From assembly GCA_003996215.1 (NCBI GenBank), contig QJPP01001620.1, positions 62,001-126,000 of the forward strand: a DNA stretch of 64,000 bases, written 5' to 3'. Under the pieces are notes generated by a model. It was not told the DNA's origin. It worked only from the letters and a program-made list of their open reading frames with translations, and did not search any database. The translations under genes and the position numbers were made by a program. The DNA is from Jaltomata sinuosa. Lineage: Eukaryota; Streptophyta; Magnoliopsida; Solanales; Solanaceae. This document shows, in pieces, positions 1-12,529 of the stretch (position 1 is its first letter; the number at the start of each line of letters is the position of its first letter).

Positions 1-3000
1 CAGTGCCTGTAGGTCAATTTATCTCTTACCTTCAGGCTAGAAAAATGATTTCCAAAGGGTATATCTATCATCTTGTTCAGGTTAAGGATTCAAACTCTGA
101 AACTCCAACTCTTGAGTAAGTCCTAGTTGTGAATAAATTCTCAGAAGTGTTCCCAGAAGATCTTCCTAGAGTTCCTCCCGAAAGGGAAATCGACTTCAGA
201 ATAGATCTCCTTCTAGATAACCAGCCTATTCCGACTCCTCCTAACAAAATGGCTCCAGCTGAGCTTAAGGAATTGAAGGAACAATTGAATGACCTTCTAG
301 ATAAGGTCTTCATCAGACCAATCATCTCTCCATGGGGTGCTACAGTGCTACAGTACTACCGTCAGTTGAACGAAGTCACAATCAAGACTAAGCATCCCAT
401 CCCTAGGATTGATGACTTGTTTGACCAGCTTTAGGGTGCTAGTTCTTCTCTAAGATAGACCTCAGATCCGACTATCATTAGCTTAGAGTCAGAAATTGTG
501 ACATTATGAAGACAACCTTCAGAACTTGGTAGGGCCACTATGAATTTCTAGTCATGTCTTTTGGACTAACGAATGCTCCTGCAGCATTCATGGATTTGAT
601 ATCTAGAGAGTTCAAGCATTATATAGACTTTTTTGTCATTGTACTCATCAATGATATACTCATATATTCTCAGAGCGAGGAAGAGCATGCAGACCATTTG
701 AGAGTGGTGTTGCAAACTCTCAAGGATCGCTAGTTATTTTCCAAGTTCAGTAAGTGTGAATTCTTGTTGAAATCAGTTGCTTTTCTTAGTCATGTGGTGT
801 TTAGTGAGGGAATCCGAGTTGATTCTCAGAAGATTTAGGTAGTGAATAAATAGCCTAGACCCACCTCTTCGATAGACATCAGAAGTTTCTTAGGTTTGGC
901 TGGTTACTACAGGAGTTTTGTTGAAGGATTTTCATCCCTAGCTGCCCCATTGACCAAGTTGACTCAGAAGAAGGTCAGGGTTCAGTGGTAAGATGATTGT
1001 GAGAAGAGTTTCCTAGAATTGAAAACCAGGTTGACTACAAGTCCCGTGTTAACTCTACCAGAGGGTTCATATGGCTTCATGGTTTATTGTGATACATCTA
1101 GGGTCGGTCTGGGTTGTGTCTTTATAGAGCATGGTAAGGTCCTAGTTTATGCCTCATGAAGCTTAAGATTCATGAGAAGAACTACCTGGCTCATGACCTT
1201 GAGCTTGCAGCAGTTGTGTTCTCCCTAAAGATTTGGAGACATTATTTGTATGGTGTCTATATAGATGTGTTCATAGAAAATAAGAGCCTCCAGTATGTGT
1301 TCACCCAGAAAGTGTTGAATCTTTGTCAGAGAAGGTGGCTCGAGTTCCTCAAACACTATGATATGAATTTGCTCTACCATCAAGGTAAGGCAATGTAGTG
1401 ATGATGCCCTCAGTAGACTGTCCATGTGTAGTGTGTCACATGTTGAGGAAGAGAGGAAATAATTAGCCAAGGATGTTCATAGGCTTGCTCACTTAGGAGT
1501 TTGCCTCATGAACGTGACAGATGGTGGTGTAATAGTCTAGAATGGGTCAGAATCTTTATTAGCAGTGGAGGTAAACGAGAAACAAGATAGTGATCCCGCA
1601 TTACTCAAGTTAAAAGGTGCAGTTCATCAGCAGAGGGTAGAGGTCTTCTCCCAAGGGGGAGATGGTGTGCTTCGCTACTAGGGTCGTTTATATGTACCAA
1701 ATGTAAGTGAGTTGAGGTGGCAGATCCTTATAGAAGCCTATAATACCAGATATTATATTCATCCCAGTGCCGCAATGATGTACCGTGATCTACAGGAAGT
1801 CTATTGGTGGAACGACATGAAGAGGAACATCACAAATTTTGTGGCTAAATGTCCCAACTGCCAGCAAGTGAAAGTAGAACATCAGAAACCAGGAGGTATG
1901 GCTCAGGATATTAACATTCTTACTTGGAAGTGGGAGGTGATCAACATGGATTTCATTACAGGTTTACCTTGTACTCGCAGATAGCATGACTCCATTTGGG
2001 TGATAGTGGACAGGGTTACTAAGTCAGCTCACTATTTGGCTATCAAGACTACAAATTTTGTAGAGGACTACGATAGACTGTACATCAGCGATATAGTCAA
2101 GTTGCATGAGGTTCCCTTGTCTATAATCTCAGATAGGTGTCCTTAGTTTCCATTTCACTTCTGGAGATCATTTCATAAAGGTCTTGGTACTCAGGTGAAT
2201 CTCACCACAACATTTTATCCGCAGATAGATAGTCAGGTAGAGCGTACCATCCAGACCTTAGAGGACATACTGAGAGCTTGTGTGATCGATTTCAAGGGTA
2301 GTTGGGATGATCACCTACCTCTCATAAGAGTTCGCCTACAACAACAGTTTTCATTCCAGTATTCAGATGGCCCCATATGAGTCACTCTATGGGCATAGAT
2401 GTAGGTCACCAGTTGGTTGGTTTAAAGTAGGCGAAGCAGCTTGGATTGGGCCAGATTTGGTTCATGAGGCTATGGAGAAAGTTCATCTTATAAGAGAAAG
2501 AATAAAGACAGCTCAAAGTCATCAAAAGTCCTATGCTGATGTGAAGCGTAGGGACTTAGAGTTTGAGGTTAAGGATTGGATTTTCCTGAAAGTGTTACCC
2601 ATGAAGGGTGTGATGAGATTGGCCAAGAAAGGGAAGCTCAGTCTCAGATACATAGGTCCTTACATAATCTTGAAAAGGGTTGGTAATGTGGCCTACGAGT
2701 TAGAGTTGCCAGTAGAACTAACAGCGGTTCATCCAGTCTTTCATATTTCATTGTTGAAGAAGTATGTTGGTGATCCAGCATCAATTATTCCTTTAGAGAG
2801 TGTGGCTGTGAAGGATAGCCTTACCTATGAGGAAGTCCCAGTTGAGATCCTTGACTGTCAGGTTCATAGGTTGAGAAATAAGGAAGTCGCTTCGGTAAAA
2901 GTTTTGTAGATGAATTAGTTAGTCGAGAGAGCTTCTTGGGAAGCAGAAGCAGCCATGATGGCCAAATACCCTCACCCCTTCCTTTCCGATTCAGCTTCTG

Positions 3001-3005
3001 CTTGA
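1..3005 (+). pseudogene. Ty3/gypsy chromovirus pol remnant (RT, RNase H, integrase, chromodomain-like end)
   Basis: Decayed polyprotein of a chromodomain Ty3/gypsy retrotransposon, entering from the left edge of the window. Reverse transcriptase: VFPEDLPRVPP-like start at about 147-180, MSFGLTNAPAAFMDL at about 555-600, and LINDILIYS at about 641-670, where the first catalytic Asp of the usual IDD box is Asn. RNase H: YCDTSRVGLGC at about 1083-1115, then HEKNYLAHDLELAAVVFSLKIWRHYLYG at 1171-1254. Integrase: zinc-domain CPNCQQ at about 1852-1869, MDFITGLP (first Asp) at 1947, SIISDR (second Asp) at about 2119, SQVERTIQTLED (Glu) at about 2231. The C-terminal region from 2367 is open for 180 codons and includes KGKLSLRYIGPY and LTYEEVPVEILDCQV, a chromodomain-type end, reaching a stop at 3003-3005. 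Many stops and frame changes lie between 430 and 1150. Tekay/Del-like by memory of the family, not by search. Confidence 0.93.
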
Positions 3006-3231
3006 GGTAATAGTTCCTCTCCAGTTTCTCAATTTACTCATGTGTATTTCAGTATCAGTATCATGTTCCCCCTAGTTATTCCTACATTTCAGCATGTTTT
3101 TATGTCATTAGGAACCAACACAGTAAGATATCAACTTCTAGTAATAAGTTGGTAGAGATTGCAGCTCTTTCCCTCAAAACTCAGCTTGTTTAGTCTTTAT
3201 TCGAGGATGAATGATCCCAAGAGGGAGATAT
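3006..3231 (+). other. Post-pol leader and polypurine tract of the family A element
   Basis: Non-coding stretch between the pol stop and the LTR. The bases just upstream of the LTR, about 3217-3231, are purine-rich (CCAAGAGGGAGATAT), the expected plus-strand primer. The preceding ATTCGAGGATGAATGATC recurs in reverse at about 41617-41635 next to another family A LTR, which confirms the family link. Confidence 0.85.
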
Positions 3232-5244
3232 TGTAACACCCCAGATCTCCCAAGCCTAGACCCAGCTCATAAAAACTAGAAAAAATATTTTTTTCCAAGT
3301 GTCAGCCAATCAACGAGTCTTGGAACAATCCACGAGCCATGGACTGAGCCCGTGGAATCAGATCAGAGACCAGATGATTTGGTCTAAGAACTACAACCAG
3401 TGTCTACGGATCATGGATTGATCCATGACCCGTGGATTAGGTTTGTGGAAGTCAGACTTGAGGCCTACCATTTCTCTGAGAACCACGAACTGGTTCTACG
3501 AACCATGGAATGATCCATGAGTCGTGAACCCGATTCATGGAAAATAAGACCTGAGGCTCGATGAAAAGGCCAAAAACTATGATAGGGTTTCTATAGGCTG
3601 TAGAAGTATCTACGTACTGTAGAACCTGTCTGTGGAACCTGAGTCGCAAATTTTAGTAGCTTTTCTTTTAAAATTTCTAGGGGCATCCCGGACTTTTCAT
3701 ATCTCTCTTAAGGCCTAAGCCACGTCATTTTTCTTAGCCTAAGCCTAATTAATTAGTCAAAAACTACCTAAACCTCCCATTCTCCTAAAAATAATCCAAC
3801 ACTTAGAGAAATAGAGAAAACAAGCGTCAGTTTCCTCTCAAGAACAAACAAAAGGTCTTCTTTAAGTTCAGTCCCAAGATCCAAAGGTTCATCCGTAGAA
3901 TCTTCTTCCAGGTATGTGGGACTTCATCAATGGGTTCCTTTAACCCATTGAGTCCCTAGATTCATTCCAGTTGCTAAGTTCTCAATTAGTTTTTTAGACC
4001 AAGGGTTCCTAAACTTTATGAAATCCTTGCAACTCAGATTCTATTGCTTGTATGATATTTATTACATGTTTTCTTGGGAACCTAGGATATTCATATGTAC
4101 AGAGCTCAATAACCCTAGCTTGTGTTAATTCTAGTACTAATAATTTATACTTGCTAGTTAGATGATTCAAATAGTTATGCTTTAGAATTTGAATGCTATC
4201 AGTTTCAGTATTATTATATGGCATTTTCAGATGATTATCAGTATTTGAGCTATCCAGCATTTCAGATTTTGCATTCATTGCTTATGTATTCAGTTGGGAG
4301 TAGACTTAGCACCGAGTAGACAAAAAGATGAAGGCTTACCTGCCAGGTTAGGCTGAGACCTTTGGTAGCACTCCCTGAGTCCCAGAACTACGGCACCACT
4401 ATATGTTCAAAAGGGGTCACCTGTCAGATTAGGATTGACACCCTTGTCCCTTGTGGACATCAGTTTAGCAGATCCATGTCAAAATTGTTTGTACCCTTGG
4501 CAAGATATGAAAACCTTTCCATCCAGGGTTATAGGTTGGCCCCATAGTTAGATGAACTTGGGGTATGTCGATTAATAGTAGCTCCCACAGTTAGACTCAT
4601 ATTGCATTGACCTTGTACTCAGTATCTATTTCAGTTATTCAGTTAAGTTCAGCATGTTATAGTTTTCATGTTAGCTACTTGGTCACTGCATTCAGCTTAT
4701 CCTTCAGTTCATGCTTCAGTGTTGTACAACTTTGCATATATCCCACATGCTCAGTACGTTCTAAGTACTAACGCATACCTTTGTTCTACATCTTATCATG
4801 ATGTAGGTTCAGGCGTTCAGCATCCAGACCGCGCTTAGTGTGACTTTCAGTCCTTACTCAGCATCTCAGTGGTAAGTTCTCATAGTTTGAGGATGATAGT
4901 TATGCTTAGTTCATTCAATTTTATATTCCAGTTTCAGACTATTAGAGTTAGTTGGGGGCTTATCCTAGTAACTCACATCAGTTATAGGCTTTCAAACATA
5001 GAACTAGAATCAGCTATTGGTTTATTAGTTGTTTTTGGACTTACTATATTTTCGTTTTCATTATATATTCAGTCATGTTTGGATATCTTTTTTCCAACTT
5101 ATATATATATAGATCAGTTCAGTTTTCCACATACTTCGTATAGTATCAGAATTTGTCTAGATATGCCAGACCATGGGTTAGCTTGGGGTCACTTGTGACC
5201 CTAAGCACCGTGTTGTGTCAAGGGGGTAGCTTTAGGGCATGACA
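3232..5244 (+). repeat. 3' LTR, family A gypsy element, complete
   Basis: Starts TGTAACACCCC right after the polypurine tract and ends GGGCATGACA, so it has TG...CA ends over 2013 bp. About 70-420 bases in lies a cluster of palindromic CCACGG/CCATGG-type boxes (3300-3650). The same design recurs in the other family A LTRs here. It is the 3' LTR because pol lies directly upstream and no primer site follows. Confidence 0.9.
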
Positions 5245-7108
5245 CTAGAGTACAAAGTTATATATGTTTTACCAAGTGTCTGTTAGTAAAAAATGACAGA
5301 CAGGGACCATAGACCTAGTCCACGGACCATGGAACATACCACAGACAAGGTCCATGGACCATGAAAATAGAACCAACGACCAGTAAAGGGGCCTGAGAAC
5401 CAAAGACCATGGAACAGCCCACGGTCTATGGTCTGCCACCGTGAAAATAAGGCCTGCAGCCTTGCAAAAACCCTGAGAACCATGGACCAGGTCCATTAGC
5501 CGTGGACTGGTCTACGGACCGTGGAACTTAGTTTCAAAAAAATTTAGCAGCTTTTTAGTTAATTTTCCCAGGGGTAATTTGGACTTTCCCTCTTATTTTA
5601 ACTCCGACAATAAGTTATTTTAGGCTTATTTTAATAAGTCTGAACCAAATTTTGTTTAATTTTCCCTCATTCAATCGCTCAATTCTTAGAAAGAAAGAAC
5701 AGAAGAAGTTTTCTCTCTACCAACCTAGGGCTTTCTTATCCAAAACTTTTGGAACTCCATCCCCAATCTAGGAATCACCTTCTACCAAGTTTGTGGGTAT
5801 TCAATAAGGGCTTACTTTCACCCTTATGCCCAAATCACCAGTCCTTTCTTCAAATATTCATGGTTTATAAAACTAGGGTTCCTACCCAATTATGCAATTT
5901 TTTCCAGAATTTAGTTTTTATGATTCCTACATGATTTATATCCTGTTTTATATAAATTGTAATATGTTTTTAATTATTTGCATGAATTTTCACCATGATT
6001 TGAGAAATCAAAATTTTATCCCTAATATGCAGTATTTTCTTATGAAATGGTTTATCTCAGAATCTAATTCAGAATGCTAGTATTAAGATTTTAAACAAAG
6101 TTTAGTCAACTTTTAGTTGTAGCTTTCAGAAAATAATGATTTTGGATTAGTATAGTTCCAACACAAAAACTCAGTACCTCAGTTTAAATGAGCTAGTATA
6201 TAAGTTTTGGGAGTAGTACTTAGCACCAAGTTACACTAAGGTTCAGCGTACCCTAAAGTCTCAAAACTACGTGCCACCATAGGATTTTTTAGCCCCTTAG
6301 TGGTCCTAAGTTTAGTGATTATTCCAGTCATGCTTTTATACCATAGCAAGGTATATTGAGTCTTCTCGATGGGGAGTATACATCGAACTCCACGTCTAGC
6401 TCATGTGGTTTATGTCAGTTAACAGAGTCTCCAACAAAATTAACATCAATAATGAGTATTAGGCCCTCAGTTCATGTTTTTACAGCTTTTCATTATGCTT
6501 TTCAGATTACTCTTGCATTTTTAATTCTTATGCATGATTTCATCTTGGGCCTATGTACTACAGTTCAGATTACAGTTTTAAATAGCATGTTAGCATTTTA
6601 GTCTACTCAGTTATTTGCACATCCCGCATACTCAGTACATTCAAAGTACTGATGCATACTATATATGTTGCATCCTATCATGATGTAGGTTAAGGTTCTT
6701 GATTCAGACTCGCGATCAATTTGTTTCGGTGCCTCCCTAGTAATAGCCAGCGGTGAGTCCTTATGTTTCAAAAACATATTTTATGCTACTTTTTCATTAG
6801 TCATTTAGTTTTTATTATTTTGGAGTTAGCTGGGGATTTGTCCCAGGAACTCATCAATAGTAGAGGCTTTCAAACATAGAGTTAGATTTTAGCTTATTCA
6901 GTTATATTGTATGTCAGACTCATATATTCATTTATTCAGAGATTTTTAGTCTATATTTCTTAACTTTTAAATTAGATTCAGTATAGCTTCTACCTAGATA
7001 TTTGTGTTAATCAGAATGCTTAGCTTATGCCAGATCAAGGGTTAGCTTGAGGTCACTTGTGGCTCTAAGAACTATGTTACGTCTGGGAAATAGGCTCGAA
7101 GCGTGACA
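5245..7108 (+). repeat. Older, 5'-truncated family A LTR
   Basis: Begins abruptly inside an LTR. The AAAATGACAGACAGGGACC segment at 5289 and the following cluster of CCACGGACCATGG boxes (5310-5525) match the interior of other family A LTRs. It ends CGAAGCGTGACA at 7108. No TGGTATCAGAG primer site follows. The simplest reading is that the upstream element inserted into this LTR, leaving its 5' part beyond the left edge of the window. Confidence 0.75.
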
Positions 7109-7680
7109 ACATCCTCTTCTAATTATTTGATGTTAACTTCTTCCACCTACAAAAATCAAATTTCCCTAAGTATGTTGGAAATATAATGATTACATGATTA
7201 TAAGATAGTTCCTGAAATTTCAAAACACAAAGAAGATGCATAACAACAACTCGCGTGTTTGTTTTCTTTAAAAAAAATAAACCTCCTCACTAATACACCC
7301 TTCTTACCCACTTATTTTTGTCTCCTAGCTTAAAAGGAATAAACATCAGCAGATTTGCTAAATGTTAATTAGGAGTTATTTTTATTTCACTACACAATTA
7401 TTATACTACTCAAAGTCAAAAAGAAAAATCTCAAAGCACTAAGCTTCTTACCTGAAGCATCCAATTGTTCTCCTCTTTGGTTAAAATTTTCATGCCGCCA
7501 TAGTGTTTCTCCAAGTTATTGGTTATACTAATTAATTAATGATATAAGCCAAATATGCCAAACCCTACTATTTTAGTTCTTTTATATATGGGCCACGTGA
7601 AATAGGGTATTAATGAATCATGGATTTGCTTGGCCCGTTAATCACAAATTAAATTAATTATCTATTTTGGTTGAGTTTTA
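7109..7680. other. AT-rich spacer with no recognised feature
   Basis: About 570 bases with short A/T runs and no open frame of note. I see no gene, RNA or terminal repeats. Somewhere near 7680 the sequence begins to resemble B-type LTRs. Confidence 0.5.
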
Positions 7681-8654
7681 GAAGAGTTTCTCTATTTTAG
7701 AACTCTTAAAGTTAAAATGTTTAACTTCAGTCAACATTTGGAATAAACTGGCTCGCATAGGAATTTCATCAATATTTTTAACTCTAAAATGTTGACTTTG
7801 TGCTAATGGGACCTTTTGTTTGGGTCCCGAGGCTTCTGGACTTGTTTTTGCACTTGGGGTGAGTTTTATGTAAAATTGGCAAAATATTGACTTTGGTCAA
7901 CCTTTTATCAAGGAGATTTTTGTTGGTCATTTCAATAATTCTGTTGAGTCCAAAATGCCATTTCCAATTGGATAGCATGTTTAGTTTGTTTTTATGGGAT
8001 TATGAATGAATTTTGAGGGTCCATCCGGTAAAATTTTAGTCTTGTTATGTTGCTGCTGTGTTGTTGTTGGTGCAGCTACAAGCGCTTCATCGCATTCATG
8101 ATGAGGACCTCGCAATTGAAAAGGTTAAGGAAATTGACCATCGCATCACGAGTTGTCCATCGCGTTCACGATAAAGGAGTTGTTAGACTCTGCTCGGGTC
8201 CCTTCTTTGGATTTGCAAGGGGACCATCATGATTGCGATGGGTCCCCTGATGCTTCTTCACATTTATGAGGGCTCCTTTGTGTTCATGATGAATGATGAA
8301 AGACCCCTGACAGTTATAATATTCCAACTTTGTTTACTTCTCCATTTCAAACTAAAATTCCATTTCTTTAAAGCTTAGGAGATGATTTTAGAGAGTTGTT
8401 CATCCTAACTAAATCCGGGTAAGTTCTTCATGTTACCCTGCTCCTTTTCCATTAGTTTTACTTGTTCTACATCCTTAAATTCAATAGAATACATGCTTTA
8501 ATAATTGAACTTTCGAGGTTATTTTAGGCCCCGAAAAGTGTCTCTTTGCGCCCAAACTTTGGGAATGGATTTAGGACCCCTTTGGGAGAATAATTGCGAT
8601 TTTTGTTTTAGTTTTTATATGCAGGCCTCAGGGTCAATTTTTGACTCAATTTCT
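7681..8654 (+). repeat. Older B-type LTR, left portion (interrupted)
   Basis: Parallels family B LTRs: GTTGACTTTGTGCTAATGGGACC at about 7789 then TTGGGTCCCGAGG matches the equivalent phrase at about 9065-9105. It breaks off at 8654 where the complete B element starts. The likely continuation is 21260-21829, on the far side of that element. Left boundary is approximate. Confidence 0.65.
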
Positions 8655-11600
8655 TATAATGACCCTTCCGATCATGTTCGCATTTTCTCCTTCTTTGCAT
8701 TGTTAGAGCTTTCTTGTAGCGGTCCTAAGTTATTTATGGCGTGATAGACTAGTAGTTTGATGCCCAGGCTGTTCATTGGGGTGTTATGACCATTTCCCTA
8801 ATTTAGATATTTAACTTAGGGAATTATTGATTTTAGTCAATATTCTTAGCAATTGCACTTGAAATCAAATTCTGATAGTTCCGTTAGCACCAAAGCATGG
8901 ACTTTGGTCTAGTTGGACCCTTGGCCGGGGTCTGGGAGCTTTCAGTTTGGAATTATCTCTCTTTCTATATTTTTAGGCCAGTTGGGCTTGTAAGGTTGAC
9001 TTTGGTCAATATCCAGATAAGATGACCTTAGATTAAAATTTTGTCAGTATTGTTAGCTCTGGAATGTTGACTTTGGGCTAAAAGGACCTTTGATTTGGGT
9101 CCCGAGGATTTTGAACTCGTTTTGGGGTATTGGGTTCCATTTTGGTTAAAGATTGGTTTTTCGGAGTGGAGCCAATTACTGTTAAATCGAGCTCTGTTGG
9201 GAATTTCATCGAATCTTTTGAGTCCGAAATGTCATTTTTAGTAGAGTAGTGTAGTTTATTTGCATTCATGGGAGTCCAGATGGATCCCGAGGGTCCATCC
9301 AATAAAATTTTAGCCTTGGTGAAATTTTGGTTTTCAATTGTTGGTATGGCTGAAATTTGTGCATCAAAATCTCGAAGAAAACCATCGTGATCTCAAATTT
9401 TTGACTTTTTGGTCATTGCAATCTCGAAGGGTTTTCTCACAATTGCGATGAAGAGACCCAGCTTGGTCATCGCGATCTCGAAGGGTTTTCTCTCAATAAT
9501 GATAAAGAAACCCAGCTTGTTCATCGCAATCTTGAAGAGTTTTCTCGTGATGGCAATGAAGAAACCCATCTTAGTCATCACGATCTCAAAGGGTTTTTCT
9601 CGCGATAGCGATGAAGAAATCCCTAGCAGTATATATTTTCCCCTTTCTACTCCATTTCATTTCCAAAGTTCCCCAAACAATTTTCATCCATTGTCTTGAG
9701 CTCCAAAGCTCCAAATTCTTGTATGGGCTACTCCAAATCGTTGGGGTGATTATTTCTTGGTCCATGATAAATTTCCCGACTTCAATTGGAAATCTTTCTT
9801 TGTTAATTTCTGTAAATTCTCCATTTTAATTCTAGTTTGATTCTTAAAGGTTGGGGCTATTTTGGACCCCTTCTTCTGCTTATTTTCTACTCATTTTTTA
9901 GAGCATGTATTCCTGGTGAGATTGGGAACCTTATGGTAAGTTTTGTTTCTGGTTTCAAGTTATGAGGCCCATGAGCCCACTTTTGACCCAAATTTTGACT
10001 CGGCTAAATTATTAGCAATATAGGTATCGTTAGCTTTGTATTGATGTATAATTATGATGTTGATAGTTTATTTGTAATTTGGGGCTTCTCGGAGATGTGT
10101 AGGCTTGGATGACGTCGTTCCAGCAGCTTGTCATCGGACGACAGGTAGGTTATGGATTTTCTTACCTTAGACTTTGCATGTATAGGCTGTAATTTCATTA
10201 ATTAGTATCCTTGCATTGGGTATTCTAGGTTGGCACCCCAGACCTTATCTGTATATTTTGTCCATCATATTTTCATACGTTGGTTATAGTATTTGATCTA
10301 GTGTTGTAGTGTTACCCTTATAGCCCTATGGAGCCTTTGTATTTGCCTTTGGACCATAAATTGTAGGATATTTGAGAATGTCCATGTGTCCCAAACATCA
10401 GGTTATGATTCTAGGCTAGTTATCTATGATTTAGAGCTTCGTGAGCTTGTGCAGGGTCGATAGGTTGATTGTGAGCCATTGGGCTATTGTTTGTGTTTGG
10501 CCATATCATCAACATATAAAGAGTTTTTCTGCATTATTTACTACTACTTAGGCTGCAGGCCTAACTATCACCATTTTCTAAACTTTGCATGGCCCGAGGG
10601 CTCATTTTTGGTATAAAAGATTCTAAATGGATTTGAAACTGGTTTTATGGATTTTCTTGAGATAAACAAGATTAAAGGATGGTTTTATCACTAGTTTTCA
10701 CACAGATACTAGACTCAGCTGAGCCATGGTGCTAGACATATTTTACTATGGATTTAGACCCAGATATACGTCGGGTACCCTTTATTGGGGTTTGAGATTT
10801 TGATTACTGATTTAGACCCAGATAGACTCCGGGCATCCTGTATTAGGGTTCTGATAATATGGTTCCTGATTTAGACCCAAATAGACTCCGAGCACTTACT
10901 ACGAGATTCAGATCACTGGTTTAGACCTAGATACACTCGAGCAATTATTTTGAGATTTCACAATTTTAGTCTGTGGTTTATGAAACCTCTATGGACCTTG
11001 CCAATCTGGACTAGGGTTATGTATTGCGAGAGCCAGAGGAGGAGTATACAGTGTAGTTGAGTTATATGGGTTTTTCCTTTCATGGATCCTACCTGCAAGG
11101 CCTTTAGGCATTGGAGAAGGTACATACAGTGCTATTATCACAATAATTTCATCATATCACATCATATCATGTGTATTGTGTTCTGATCCACCCTTGTTTG
11201 CTGTTTTCTCAGTGTATGATCTGGTAATATGGAATGTCAGAGGGTTTGTTTTCACTTGTATATGTTCCTCGGGTGTATGGGCTCCCATTGGAACTGTAGG
11301 TAGATTACCTTATGCTATCTTAGTGTAGTACTTGTTAGAGGCTTAGGATTATTGGTGGATTAGTGGATTCTATCTTATCGTGGTGTTGGTTAGTGGCCTT
11401 TCGATCCTCTGTGGTGTAGCTTATTCCATCATACGGTTGTGCTTGTGAGGTTGTTTTCTGTCTATTCTTATCTAGAGAGTTATGTTTTTAGCATGATATT
11501 GTTTGTTGTATCGCTACTAGCATGATTACTTGCCTTTCTTTTCTTCCCTTTCATTTGAGGTTACCGAAATCCCATCATTCTTCTTAAACATTCTCTTTAT

Positions 11601-12314
11601 ATATTGTTGTTGCAATGATCCAGGTGCATTCTCCTTTCCTTCACATGTGCTCTTTGGTGTGTATATATATATATATATCCTTTGTGGCTAGCATGGTATG
11701 CTTGTATTTTCTTTGTCTTCTATCCGTGCTAGTTTTCATGTGCTTTCCTCTGTTTGTTTTTGTGACTGTTTCCTTCATTATCTGCTATTTACTGCTTTTA
11801 TATCTTATATGTGCTCAGTCGGCTGATGATGCCTACTGGGTACCTATTACTTTGCAATTGGGGCTCATACTACACTTACGCATCTTTCTGGTGTAGATCC
11901 TAGTGTCAGCTTTCACTGTTGATTGTGTGGATACTCGTACAACTTTTTGGATATTCGAGGCTAGGGTGAGCACCTAACAACCGCGGCTTGACCATAGCTC
12001 ATCTTTTGGTACTGTTACCCTCTTTTGTTATCCAGAGACAGTTGTATATTTTATTTTGTACCTTCTAGTACTCTGTATTTTATTAGAGGCTCCTATAATT
12101 TTGATACTAGGTCATGAGATAGTGTAGTTCCTTATTATGTATATATTGGTTGTTCTTCTTTCGCGTTGGTTTATTTATCCACTTCCATTATTCATGCTTA
12201 CTGTGCGTGCTTGCTTAGGTAGTAGCCCATTACTAGCCATTCTAGGCTATGGAGATTGGTTCGCCTATTGGGGGTTGTAGGTGCCATCATTACTTGAGAA
12301 ATCGATTCGTGATA
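8655..12314 (+). repeat. 5' LTR, family B
   Basis: Starts TATAATGACCC (the partner LTR has TGTAATGACCC) and ends TCGTGATA where the partner has TCTTGACA, so both terminal dinucleotides carry mutations. Length 3660 bp, unusually long. Contains a four-unit 54 bp minisatellite at 9412-9628 and phrases such as AGACCCAGATA repeated near 10760-10930. Long runs of shared text with 17461-21259 establish the pair. Confidence 0.9.
9412..9628 (+). repeat. 54 bp minisatellite, four units, in the 5' LTR
   Basis: Units start at 9412, 9466, 9520 and 9574. Each reads like GTCATCGCGATCTCGAAGGG, then a TTTTCTC-GCGAT-GCGATGAAGAAACCC half. Because 54 is a multiple of three, both strands stay open with an 18-residue period. 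These frames are repeat artefacts, not genes. Confidence 0.92.
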
Positions 12315-12317
12315 GCT

Positions 12318-12329
12318 TGGTATCGGAGC
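12318..12329 (+). promoter_or_regulatory. Primer binding site, initiator-Met tRNA type (family B)
   Basis: TGGTATCGGAGC, three bases after the 5' LTR end. It matches the 3' end complement of plant initiator Met-tRNA (TGGTATCAGAGC) except at one position. The minus-strand B element has a different base at that same position (34549-34560). Confidence 0.88.
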
Positions 12330-12529
12330 CCCAAGTTCACCGGTGTCATTGGTACAAGAGAAAGTGTCTAAGAAGAGTCTCATAGATCGGTATGATGATG
12401 TCTATATCCTATCTGTGGGAGGCTATAGGCATTATTAGGAAAAGTTCCCTAATCTTAGCTGCTTATCGTACATTCCTGACTCTATCAACTTCTAATCTTC
12501 ATTGTTCTATTCGTTCTCAGATTCCTAGG

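Noticed and set aside
9393..9699. Open frames on both strands with 18-residue repeats
   Set aside because: They translate the 54 bp LTR minisatellite; the same happens at 18200-18669. Not genes.
11615..11896. Hydrophobic 93-codon frame resembling a membrane protein
   Set aside because: Lies inside the B LTR and recurs in the partner LTR at 20483-20818; T-rich DNA gives false membrane-like peptides.
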